Part shown: piece after piece, positions 6,920 through 16,400 of the stretch
How positions within the stretch are numbered: the stretch's first letter is position 1
Layout of the letters: each line of letters begins with the position of its first letter
DNA from: Prosthecobacter debontii
GTDB lineage: Bacteria > Verrucomicrobiota > Verrucomicrobiia > Chthoniobacterales > Chthoniobacteraceae
Direction: 5' to 3'
Length of the DNA stretch: 64,000 nt
Assembly (NCBI GenBank): GCA_945905735.1
Contig: CAMDQC010000002.1
Location: 1 to 64,000, forward strand
Program-made: the position numbers and the translations under genes
The notes under the pieces: generated by a model
What the model was told of the DNA's origin: nothing
The model's input: the letters and a program-made list of their open reading frames with translations, nothing else
Database searches by the model: none

Positions 6920-9130
6920 CTACTTTTTCAGCGCAGTCTTGTCCTCCGCCGGGGTCGGCGGAGTGCGATTGAATTGGATCAGATCGGCGACGATGTTGAG
7001 TGTTTCCCGGCGAATCGGGTCCACCTGCGCAGGTGCATCCACTTCATCGTCCGCATCATCGTCCTCTTTCGCAGTCTTCGGCTCCGTTTTCGGAGTTTCT
7101 GCTGGGGTGGCGCTGTCTTTGCCCGGCACCACGGCTACTTCGGGCTTCTTATCGACCTTCGGCTCCAACTCTGGCTTTCCAGCGTTTGCCAGCGTGACGC
7201 TAAAGACCTTTTCTTCCGATCCCTTGTGCTTGGCACGTTCGGCCTTCCTTCCTTCTTTACGTGCTTTCTCCTCTTCCACTTCGCTTTTCCTAGCCTTCTC
7301 GTTGAGCGAAACTTTGTTCTCCGCGACGCGCTTTTTGATGCGCTCGGCATCTTCCATGATCCACTTGAACTCCTGATCCCCTGTCACCCGCACCGTAGAT
7401 TTCTGCTTCAATTCCTGAACGAAGAGCGGCTTCTCCGCCTTATCGTAAGGCACCGCATCAATCGTGTCGTAGCCCAATGGCCCTTTAAGCGCAGATTCGC
7501 CAATGTCCGCTTGATCCCAAAGCGACGGGAGCTTGATGTCGCTCACCACTCCGCGTAGCTGCGTGCTGCCACCGGAAACCCGGTAAAATTTCTGAATCGT
7601 GAGCTTTAATGCGCCAGCTCCGGTGCTCATCGGGATGATATTCCCAATATCCACCATCGTCTGCACCGTCCCTTTTCCAAACGTGGAAGTGTCACCCACG
7701 ATCGCCGCACGATTATAGTCTTGGAGTGCCGCTGCGAAAATCTCGCTCGCCGAAGCGCTCAGCTTGTTCGCGAGCACGACCATCGGCCCGTCATACGCCA
7801 CCGATGGGTCGTTATCCTTGAGCTTCGTCGTGCGGCCCTCGGTGTCCTTGGCCAAGACAACGCAACCACTCTTGATGAAGAGTCCCGTGAGGTTCACAGC
7901 CTCCTCCAGCGAGCCGCCACCATTGCGGCGGAGGTCCATCACAAGACCGTCAATCTTCTCTTTCTTCAGGCGCTCCAGCAAAATGAGAACATCCTTCGTA
8001 GTGCTCTTCGCATCGGCCTTTCGGCTGCGCTCCATGTCGGCATAAAACGACGGTAAAATAATCCAGCCGATACGCTCCACCGTGCCATCGGCCTTCGGAC
8101 GCTCGATGATCTCCGCCTTGGCCTCTTGCTCGGTCAATTTCACCTCACTGCGCTTAATCTCAATGACTTTGCGCTCCGATGGATCGGTCGTATTGACGGG
8201 GATCACCTTCAGTCGGACGATGGTATCTTTCTTGCCACGGATCATCTCAACGACCTTATCGAGGCGCATATCCACAGTCTCGACAAAGGGCTCATCTCCC
8301 TGCGCCACCGCGCAAACACGATCCCCCACTTTCAGTCGCCCGTCTTTCGACGCCGGCCCGCCGACCACAAGCTCTCGGATATTCGCGTAACCCTCATCCT
8401 CTTTCAAAACAGCCCCAATCCCGACGAGCGACAGGCGCATGTTAATGTTGAAGCTGTCGAGCTGCGACCGACTCATATACTCGGAATGCGGGTCATACGT
8501 CTCCGCGAGGATTGTCAGGAATGTTGAGATAATCTCCTCCTCCGTCTGCTCACGCAAATTGCGCAATAGCTGGTCGTAACGCTTAGTGATCACCTTCACA
8601 GGCGCATCAACCTTGTCATTCATCAGCGTCCGGTCGAGCATTTCGCCCTCGACCCGGTCCCGCCAAATCCGGTCTGCATCCGCAGCGTCCTTCGGCCACG
8701 GCGACTTATCCCGGCGAAGCTCTACCGAACGGGTTCCAGAGAACTCATATTTCTCCTTCAGGCTCTCCTTAACCTTCGCAACACGGTCTTCGACCCGCTT
8801 CTTGAAAATCTCGTAGATTTCGAGCGCAGGCTTCGCGTTCCCGGCGCTAATATCATCGTCGAGAGCAGTCGCGTATTTTGCCGTGAAATTATCCACATCC
8901 TTCTGGGTAAAAAACAAATGATTGTAATCAAGCCGCTCAAGATAGTTCTTCAGAAACTGCTTCGAGACGCTGTCGTCGAGATGCCTTTTGCTGAAGTGAG
9001 CCGTCTCCAAAAGATTCCCCACATTGGAGGCCACTTTACGGAAATCAGGCTCAGGAGCCCCAGTGACGAATGGCACGACCGTCAGCATTGCTGCAATCGA
9101 AGTGAGTAGGATGCAGGAGGTTTTTTTCAT
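6920..9130 (-). CDS. prc: Carboxy-terminal processing (tail-specific) protease, S41 family
   Basis: The start is placed at ATG 9130 because MKKTSCILLTSIAAMLTVVP is a proper signal peptide; the frame extends upstream without one. The mature protein has the Prc N-terminal domain, a PDZ domain at about residues 235-310 (LVGIGAVLKEDEGYANI ... GRLKVGDRV), and the S41 protease core with DGLVMDLRRNGGGSLEEAV. The catalytic Ser lies in SASASEIFAAALQDY (near residue 460) and the Lys in FGKGTVQ (near 486). The C-terminal domain (DUF3340-like) is charged and Lys/Glu-rich. Tsp-type proteases degrade or trim periplasmic proteins recognised by their C-termini. It follows the exopolysaccharide genes on the same strand after a 129-bp gap. 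Confidence 0.92.
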   Translation of the reverse strand: MKKTSCILLTSIAAMLTVVPFVTGAPEPDFRKVASNVGNLLETAHFSKRHLDDSVSKQFLKNYLERLDYNHLFFTQKDVDNFTAKYATALDDDISAGNAKPALEIYEIFKKRVEDRVAKVKESLKEKYEFSGTRSVELRRDKSPWPKDAADADRIWRDRVEGEMLDRTLMNDKVDAPVKVITKRYDQLLRNLREQTEEEIISTFLTILAETYDPHSEYMSRSQLDSFNINMRLSLVGIGAVLKEDEGYANIRELVVGGPASKDGRLKVGDRVCAVAQGDEPFVETVDMRLDKVVEMIRGKKDTIVRLKVIPVNTTDPSERKVIEIKRSEVKLTEQEAKAEIIERPKADGTVERIGWIILPSFYADMERSRKADAKSTTKDVLILLERLKKEKIDGLVMDLRRNGGGSLEEAVNLTGLFIKSGCVVLAKDTEGRTTKLKDNDPSVAYDGPMVVLANKLSASASEIFAAALQDYNRAAIVGDTSTFGKGTVQTMVDIGNIIPMSTGAGALKLTIQKFYRVSGGSTQLRGVVSDIKLPSLWDQADIGESALKGPLGYDTIDAVPYDKAEKPLFVQELKQKSTVRVTGDQEFKWIMEDAERIKKRVAENKVSLNEKARKSEVEEEKARKEGRKAERAKHKGSEEKVFSVTLANAGKPELEPKVDKKPEVAVVPGKDSATPAETPKTEPKTAKEDDDADDEVDAPAQVDPIRRETLNIVADLIQFNRTPPTPAEDKTALKK

Positions 9131-9259
9131 GCGTTTTTGTATGTTGGATGATTCGACCGACAGAATTCGCATAGAAGACTCATTTCGCAAGCGAGTCGCG
9201 AGTAAAATCTTTTCGATGGAGAAACTTTCACGCCTCTACGCACGGTAAACCAAAGCAGA

Positions 9260-11302
9260 TTAAGCCGCGTAGTATTTTGGATACCGGTAATAGTAGTAAT
9301 CCGGCAACTCCGTATCAACACAGTTCATAATGAGCCCCAGGACATTCACTTGCCGTTGGTAGAGCGCATTTAGAGCGTTGCGGGTCAACCGCGCAGACGT
9401 AAATGACGCGCGGATTACCATTAAAGTTCCGTCGAAATTCGGCGCGAGTGTAGGCGTATCATCCGTCGCAAGGATCGGTGCCGTATTGAAGACCACCAAG
9501 TCATAGCGCGCCTTCCATTCATCGAGCAATTTCTGCACGATAGGAAGCAAGAGCAACTCGCCCGACTGGTTCGTAACCGGTCCGCGCGGAATGATATGCA
9601 GCTTACCGCCTCGCACTTCTTGGACGGAATTCTGCCAAGTCACCTCCCCACGCAGAATGTTCGAGAGCCCCTGACGCCCATCAATATCAAAAAGCGCCGC
9701 AATATCCCCTCGACGCAAGTCCGCATCCACAAGGAGAACTCTCGCGCCCGCCGCAGACATCGTGACGGCGAGGTTACTCGCGACCGTAGATTTGCCTTCG
9801 TTCGGAATCGCGCTCGTCACAATCAGAGTCTTTAGCTCCGTCTGATTTGGCATAAAAATCAGCGAAGACCGCAAGCTGCGAAACGCCTCTGCAAACATGT
9901 AGCGGTCATCGTCCTCCTGCAAAAGCGGCAAACCAGCCTCAGTGCGCGTATCCGCCACATCGGGAATCTGCCCCAAAATCGGCTCGGCAAACTGCTCAAT
10001 CATCTCACTAGAGGAAGCCAATCGGTCATCCGCACGGTCGAGCAAAAACAGAATCCCAAGCCCCAACAAGAAACCGCCAATCAATCCAGTCAACAGATGC
10101 CGAACCACTCCGCGAGGTTCCTCCGTCGGAGTCTGCGCTGCGTAATGGATTCCGATGATCTCACCGCTATTTCCCTGCTCATTCTTCATCTTGGCGATTC
10201 GATCATCCGTGGTCTTCACTTTCTCCAAAGCCGAATCCACATTCATCTTCAGTTGGCGGTAGCGGAGCATGACAGAGCTCCATTTCACAGATTCCTCTGT
10301 AACTTCTTTAAGTTTTATCCGCGCCTGGTCGAGTTCGGTCTCAATCCGCTTAATCTGAGCTTCACGCCCAAGTTTTGCGAATTCAGACAACGTCTTGATC
10401 TCAGCATCTAGGGATTCGATCTCGTCAACAGCGGCGATATACCTTGGGTTTTTAGGGAGCCAAATCTCTTTCTTTTTCGCGAAGTCAGAGTCTTTTTTCG
10501 CCCGCAACTGTTTCAATGTCACCAGATTGTTGGCTGCGGGCGACGCTGATTCCTCTCCTTTGGTCGAGCCGGTTCCGCGCAAAACCTCACCGTCCGACAT
10601 CGATTTATACAGGTTCAAATGACTTTCGAGCCCACTAATCGTATCCTGAACCTTGTTCGTCTGGAGTGTGAGGTCTTTTTCCCGCTCTTCGGGAAGTGGC
10701 ACTTTGATGTCTTCTTTAAGCTTAAAGAGGGTATCTTTCGCTTCTTCCGCCAGTCGATTCTCGTCTGCGAGACGTTTATTGAGGTCGGCGATGACTTTTC
10801 CGTTGATCACAGCAGTCTCGTCCTCGCGAATCGCCAAGAACTCCTTCATCACGGTATCGACGTAAAACTGCGTAAAATCAGGGTTCTGCCCCGTCCCTGT
10901 CACAATGAAAAAGAACGTGTTTATTTCGTTCTCCGCGTTGATTTCAATCCGATCGACTTCCCCAATCCACTCGGGCTTCAAAACGGCTACCTGAGCCCGA
11001 GCACGCTCTCTCACTTGGATTCCCTTGAGCTGGGAAATCACATGTCCATAAAAACTGGGCAAATTGACCATCCCATTCATCCTTTCGTCAGACCCAGTGA
11101 GGCGCACGCTGAGTTTGCCAAAAGATACGAAACGAGTGGGCTTTGAAACTACGACGTAGGTTTCATAAAGAAGACCGATACCGATGGTGAGTGCTAAAAT
11201 CCACCAATAACGCCTGAGAACGGCGCGGTAGCGGTAAAAGCGAACTCCGAGTTTTGATCCAAGTTCCGCACCTGCGGCGGATGGGTAGGCTGGCGATTCC
11301 AT
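9260..11302 (-). CDS. Wzc-like polysaccharide co-polymerase / tyrosine autokinase with altered Walker B
   Basis: This 680-residue inner-membrane protein has a Wzz-type chain-length domain between two membrane segments (about 33-52 and 402-420). A long coiled coil links them. A cytoplasmic BY-kinase domain follows, with Walker A SAIPNEGKST (about 497-505) and Walker A' VLLVDADLRRG (about 520-530). Walker B reads DLVVFNTAPIL near residue 604, with Asn where the family has Asp. The protein ends in a Tyr-rich tail, ELPDYYYYRYPKYYAA, the usual autophosphorylation cluster. Proteins of this family control length and export of exopolysaccharide with an SLBB outer-membrane partner, which is encoded 13 bases upstream. 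The loss of the Walker B Asp may weaken or abolish kinase activity. Confidence 0.93.
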   Translation of the reverse strand: MESPAYPSAAGAELGSKLGVRFYRYRAVLRRYWWILALTIGIGLLYETYVVVSKPTRFVSFGKLSVRLTGSDERMNGMVNLPSFYGHVISQLKGIQVRERARAQVAVLKPEWIGEVDRIEINAENEINTFFFIVTGTGQNPDFTQFYVDTVMKEFLAIREDETAVINGKVIADLNKRLADENRLAEEAKDTLFKLKEDIKVPLPEEREKDLTLQTNKVQDTISGLESHLNLYKSMSDGEVLRGTGSTKGEESASPAANNLVTLKQLRAKKDSDFAKKKEIWLPKNPRYIAAVDEIESLDAEIKTLSEFAKLGREAQIKRIETELDQARIKLKEVTEESVKWSSVMLRYRQLKMNVDSALEKVKTTDDRIAKMKNEQGNSGEIIGIHYAAQTPTEEPRGVVRHLLTGLIGGFLLGLGILFLLDRADDRLASSSEMIEQFAEPILGQIPDVADTRTEAGLPLLQEDDDRYMFAEAFRSLRSSLIFMPNQTELKTLIVTSAIPNEGKSTVASNLAVTMSAAGARVLLVDADLRRGDIAALFDIDGRQGLSNILRGEVTWQNSVQEVRGGKLHIIPRGPVTNQSGELLLLPIVQKLLDEWKARYDLVVFNTAPILATDDTPTLAPNFDGTLMVIRASFTSARLTRNALNALYQRQVNVLGLIMNCVDTELPDYYYYRYPKYYAA

Positions 11303-11315
11303 ATCAGATAGTGCC

Positions 11316-12026
11316 TTAAAAGTTCCACTTTAGCGCCGGAACGAATATCCGGTCGCCATCTCTTAACGGAAAATCGTTCTTCGTATTTCCCTTCTCCAAG
11401 ATGTCCTTCACATTGTATTCGCGTGTCTCACTCCCCCGTGTTACCCGTACCTTCTCCAAATCAGACCAGGAAGTAGAGCCCGCCTCGTTGACTGCTTCTG
11501 ATAATGTCTTCGGAGCATTCGAGTAGAACTCCACCGCTCCGGCGCGCGCTACTTTTCCAGACATGATGACTTTCGATTTCGTCTGTCCACTCATTGGAAG
11601 GACATTGAGACCGATCACCACGGTAGCCTTCCCGTGCTTGTAGTAGCGACCTTCAAGATAGGATTTTACGGCCGATGCTGCCTGTGAGGAAGTCATCCCG
11701 TTCACATCGACGCGCCCCATTCCACCGGGAATCTCTAATTCACCGGTGTCCGCAATAATTGCACGAACTGGCGCTTCGTTCTCCTCGACAATCTTAAACG
11801 AAACCTCCGCCCCAGGAGCCAAAGGCGTGTTTGGAGAAACTGCCACTGAGCGCCCTGTATCCGCCGAGCGAATCTCGGCTACTGGCTCGGTTGGCGACAC
11901 CGCAGGCGCGCCCGCTCCAGGGCGACCTGTCGGCTTGAAAAAACTATTGGACTGCGCACTCACCGAACTGGTCGCCGATATGATGAGGGCGACCGCCCCG
12001 AGGAATCGAATTGGAAAGTTACGCAT
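11316..12026 (-). CDS. Polysaccharide export protein with Poly_export and SLBB domains
   Basis: This is 236 residues beginning with a signal peptide (MRNFPIRFLGAVALIISATS ... VSAQ). It has no lipobox Cys, unlike classical Wza. Residues about 70-145 look like the Poly_export domain (PGAEVSFKIVEENEAPVRAI, VDVNGMTSSQAASAVKSYLE). Residues about 155-225 look like an SLBB domain (VIMSGKVARAGAVEFYSNAP, KTLSEAVNEAGSTSWSDL), ending in FPLRDGDRIFVPALKWNF. It should act in the periplasm or outer membrane as the export partner of the Wzc-like protein encoded directly downstream. The outer-membrane barrel gene 14 bases upstream may supply the missing pore function. Confidence 0.88.
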   Translation of the reverse strand: MRNFPIRFLGAVALIISATSSVSAQSNSFFKPTGRPGAGAPAVSPTEPVAEIRSADTGRSVAVSPNTPLAPGAEVSFKIVEENEAPVRAIIADTGELEIPGGMGRVDVNGMTSSQAASAVKSYLEGRYYKHGKATVVIGLNVLPMSGQTKSKVIMSGKVARAGAVEFYSNAPKTLSEAVNEAGSTSWSDLEKVRVTRGSETREYNVKDILEKGNTKNDFPLRDGDRIFVPALKWNF

Positions 12027-12040
12027 AGGCCATAGTGATT

Positions 12041-13411
12041 TTAAAATTTATAGTAGAGACTAAACATCCCTAGATTCTGTTTGTAATCAGAGTCAGGTCT
12101 GTTCGAGTCTTTCATAAGAAAGCGATAATCGAGCCCAAGTGTCAGAGAATTTGATAGGATGTGGTGAATTCCCAATGCAAGCCCCAGTCGACGAGCCTCT
12201 TCCGGAACGGCCCCCGATGTCTCATAAGATTCGTAAAACGCTGTCGGAGTGATAGATGTGCTTTCGCGCAAGAGCCAGTCGGCAGAGTATTCAAAATGGT
12301 AGAGGTCGTAAAAATTCGACCCTAATCCGCTCTCAGTTGTGCGAGAAGCAGTGAGGGAATGGCGGAAGTTTTCACTCGGACGGTTCGTGATCTGGACCTT
12401 AAAATATATTTCCTCACTGTCCTGGGTATCTTGGATGAAAAATGGCGCTCCGGCGACTCCATTGGCGACAGGAACGATGAGTTGGAGGGTCCCACCGTCA
12501 TAGTCCGATTTTTGCCATCCGACTTCGCCATAGAAATCCGTATTGTCAGAAACTTTGACCTGGATGTACGGACCGACCAGCGTGGTTTTTCCGTCCGCTT
12601 GGATATTCTGTTTATAGTCCGCCCAACTCACGGAACCATTCAGTCCAACCGTCAGTCGTGGGTTGATGTCAACGCTTGGCCGAATGAAAACAGTATTGAT
12701 GGTACGATCTTGCGGGGCAAACGTTTCGTCTTTGGCCCAAAGGTCGAAACGGTCGAATCCCACAGAAACGCGGGCGTATTCTGTCGCCTCCCAGTCAACT
12801 TCAATGCCAGATTGGTTCTCCCAGCGTTTATAGTTGGCGACGTTGCTGAGAACGGGAAGATCAAACGGATCCTCCTGGTACGAAATGCGTTCCCTTAAGG
12901 TAAAAGTAAGACTCCCAGTTTTTACCGTCCACACGATCGCGGAGGTGGGCGATAGGATCACAGATTCCGAATCGAATTCGCTATGACTGAGGTATTTTGC
13001 GTATCCCAAGCCGATTCCGAATCGAAGGGTGTTTAATTCAGACACCCTCAAAATCCCCTCGATATTTATCTCGGGACGAAGCACGATGTCGCTTAATTGA
13101 TTGGAGTGCGAAAGGGTAATGTTATCGTTAAATTCGACCCCGATACCCGCAGCGATTACAAAATCAACCAGACCCAAGCGGAAATTGTATTTTTCTTCCA
13201 CAGCCTGTTGATCTACCGCATCGACAGGAGATAGCCCATCTGGTGAATTGCCGGCGAAGACGCCCGCAGAAGGGGTTAAACGACCGATACCGCTGGAACT
13301 GCGCGAAGTACCAAATTCGCGAAAAAACTCCTGCGAATAAGCAGGCGCAGCCAAGCAGAGCAAAGCTCCAGCAGTGAGAACCGGATAAACCCGACCAGCA
13401 AGAATCTTCAT
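12041..13411 (-). CDS. Outer-membrane beta-barrel protein of the exopolysaccharide block
   Basis: This is 456 residues with a clear signal peptide (MKILAGRVYPVLTAGALLCL ... PAYSQ). The mature part is made of alternating amphipathic strands with aromatic girdles (TLRFGIGLGYAKYL, SLTFTLRERISYQ, TLGLDYRFLM) and ends in the terminal Phe motif FSLYYKF that is typical of BamA-inserted barrels. No Pfam-level family is certain by eye, but similar barrels accompany exopolysaccharide export genes in other bacteria. It sits between the kinase-like gene and the SLBB gene on the same strand with short gaps (79 and 14 bases). A role as the exit pore is inferred. Confidence 0.8.
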   Translation of the reverse strand: MKILAGRVYPVLTAGALLCLAAPAYSQEFFREFGTSRSSSGIGRLTPSAGVFAGNSPDGLSPVDAVDQQAVEEKYNFRLGLVDFVIAAGIGVEFNDNITLSHSNQLSDIVLRPEINIEGILRVSELNTLRFGIGLGYAKYLSHSEFDSESVILSPTSAIVWTVKTGSLTFTLRERISYQEDPFDLPVLSNVANYKRWENQSGIEVDWEATEYARVSVGFDRFDLWAKDETFAPQDRTINTVFIRPSVDINPRLTVGLNGSVSWADYKQNIQADGKTTLVGPYIQVKVSDNTDFYGEVGWQKSDYDGGTLQLIVPVANGVAGAPFFIQDTQDSEEIYFKVQITNRPSENFRHSLTASRTTESGLGSNFYDLYHFEYSADWLLRESTSITPTAFYESYETSGAVPEEARRLGLALGIHHILSNSLTLGLDYRFLMKDSNRPDSDYKQNLGMFSLYYKF

Positions 13412-13490
13412 AATAATTTTAATACCAAAGCACGCTAAACACCGAATTCCTAGATAGATGGCAACCCGAAAAACGCTTCAGTTTATAGTG

Positions 13491-16400
13491 CTACTTCGGC
13501 TTTACCGCCGGTTTACCACCCTCTGAGGCCCTGACGACTCGGAACCCGTAAGTGTCATTAGATGCATCAGGTTTCGCGTTATAGCGGCACGACGCAAGCA
13601 GTGACGGCTTGATTCCGCCATTATACCACGAACCTCCCCGCAACACCTTACTCTCTTTTGCTTCATTAAAATAATCATTCGTCCATTGCCAGACATTACC
13701 CCCCATATCATTGAGTCCAAACGCGTTGGGCTTAAATTTCCCGACCGGCGAAGTCCACTGAAAGTCATCGCGGTATCCTTGGAGTTTCACTTCGGAATTG
13801 GTTTCCTCTCCCGCATAATTTCCCGCACCCGCTGGCGGTGGCCAGTCTATGCCCCATGGAAATATCCCATCCACTCCTAGGTCACGATCTTCCGGCGTGG
13901 CTCCGCTCTCTGGGGGCAGTCCAACAGCACGGCTCCACTCAAAATCAGACGGAAGTCGGTAGAATTCGGTAGGTTTGATGGCTCCTGCCTTCCGATCTTT
14001 CTCAGTGAGCCACTTACAAAAGGCGTCCGCCTCTTTCCATGTGACGTTCACCACGGGATGATCCTCCTCTTGAGTAAATCCCGGAGTGCGCCAACTGCCA
14101 CCTTTCAGCTTCTTTTCATTCGCAAATGCCTCATAATCCTTTCGAGTCACTAGATTCACGGCGAAATCAACATCGTCGATCTTCACAAAGCGCATCCCAA
14201 TGGAATTTACTCCATTTGTCGTAGCGGCAGACTTCGGGGGAAGCGGTTGAGGTGTCGGCACCGGAGGAGGCTGCAGGGTCGGCTGAACTGGCTGGGCTGC
14301 ATTGACCGGCGAACTCGCACCGCCAAGTTGCGCTATTTCATCGCGCAACGCTTTGAGTTGAGCATTGGTAGCGGCGATTCGTTCGGAGATAGGCTTAGCG
14401 GCGGGGATTCCGGCTTCGCCGATGTCCTTCAGTCGAACAAGGACATCTTCACAGCGCTTAATATCGGACTCAAGCGGTGCGATTTTTTTCTGCAAGTCTG
14501 CGATCTTTGCTTGGTTTTGCACGCGCATCGCCTCAAGCGCGCCCGCTTTCGCTTTTTCGACCGCGGCGATCAATAGCGCCCTTTCTCGTTCGATTTGCTG
14601 AAGTCCCAGAGCCGCTTGTTGACGCAGCGCGAGGACTTGCGTTTGATTTTTCCCAAACTCTTCAGATTGCTTTGCTTGCTCTACGATTTTCTGGCCAAGC
14701 TCCCTCAGTTCTTCATCGGCTTTTTTTGCGGCTTCCAGCTTTACTGCGGCTTGCTGGACGAGCGTCTCGTAGGCCGTCTTCGCAGCATCCGCAACCTTGC
14801 GCGCCTCAAGCGCCAGCGCCTCGGACCGACTCGCCTCTTCTTCGCGTTTCTTCCGTTCTACGACCAATGCATCATTTTCTTTCAGCATGGGGGTGAGCAC
14901 CTTTTTACGCTCGTCGAGAGTCTTGCGCAGGTCTTCCTGCGCTTTTTTGGCGCGGTCCGAAAGATGCAGTATCTCCTGTTGCGCCTGCTCGGCCTCCCCA
15001 GCAGTTTGTTTTAATAACACTTCCACATTGCTACGCTCCGCGATTAGCTTTTCTAGCGTTGCAGTGTCGGCTCCCGGCGGAATCGTCAATTTTGCAGGCA
15101 TCTGGGGCAGCGGCGGAAGCTTCACAGCCACGCCAACCACCAGTTGCGCTGGGACTTTCACGTCAGGCGGGCTCGTGGGCACTTGAGGCGGTATTTCAGG
15201 TTCCACTTTCGGTGGAATTTTCGCCCCTATGATTTCCCGCTTCGAGGGCTTCGGAACCATCACCGCCGACTTGTTTGGGTCATCACTAGGCGGGCTCGGA
15301 GGCGGGGTTATTGGTGAGATATCAGCGGGATTTGAAGGCAGCGTGGAGACAGGAATCGGAAGAGCTGCGACATTTTCCACCGGGAGGGGCAGATTCCGAT
15401 TGACGACATCCTCGGGAACTGGCGGGGGCAGACTTCCATCAAGCGGCGGTAATTGCGAATCTCCTTTTGGCAGTGGAAGTGACTCAACAGCACCACTCAC
15501 ATCCGGCGACACGACCGCCACGTTACCAGCACCATCATTTGTATCCCCTGAGTTGATTTTTTTAACGCGAACTGCGGAACTTGGGTTAATCACCGCAAAC
15601 GCGGCCAAGCCGACGGCAAGTCCTGCCATTACGACAGGCCATTTTGACTTAGGCCGAGACAGTTCCGGAAAATTCGAGGAAAGATTGGCTTTCGGTCCGG
15701 ATTGACGATTGGCAGGTGCAACAGGCGGCGCAGGAGGTGCCTGTTGTGCCTTTGTTGTCGCATTGCTATCGGGGACGACTGGTTCAGGTGGAAGGGTCGT
15801 GTCTTTAATCGCCGCAAACTCTGGCGCCTCAGTTACAGGGGCTGGATTAAAGTGCGCCGCCGTATTTCCACCAAACGAAACCCGACGCTCCGCGCCGCCG
15901 CTCTTAACGGGTGCCCCAGGCGCAGAAATCGCCGCCGGACGGGGAGGTGCCGGGGAGTGCACCGGTTCCGCTTCCGCTTTAGTAACAGGCGGCGCTTCCG
16001 GCATCGGGGTAGAGGGACCAACTCCCGCAGTACCCGCAGACGAATGAATCAAGGCAACCGCAGCACCACACGTTGCCGGGCGTTGCTCCGGCGCTTTTGA
16101 CATGCACGCCGCCACAAAACTCTCCCACTCAGAAGCAACTGGAGCTCCAAGCAAATCCGCAACGCGCGGTGCCGGCGTGGTGCGAATCGCAGGCACCACA
16201 TCATGCCCGGAAAACGGCAATTTCCCCGAAATCAACTCGCATACGAGTACTCCAAGCCCGTAAACATCATCGCTCTTCGTCGGCTTTTCGCCATCAACCT
16301 GCTGTGGGCTCATATAGGCCATGTGGAGTGAATCAGATGACAATGAACGAGTCCGCTCCATTGCATCACGAATACACCGTGCAACTCCAAAATTTGTCAC

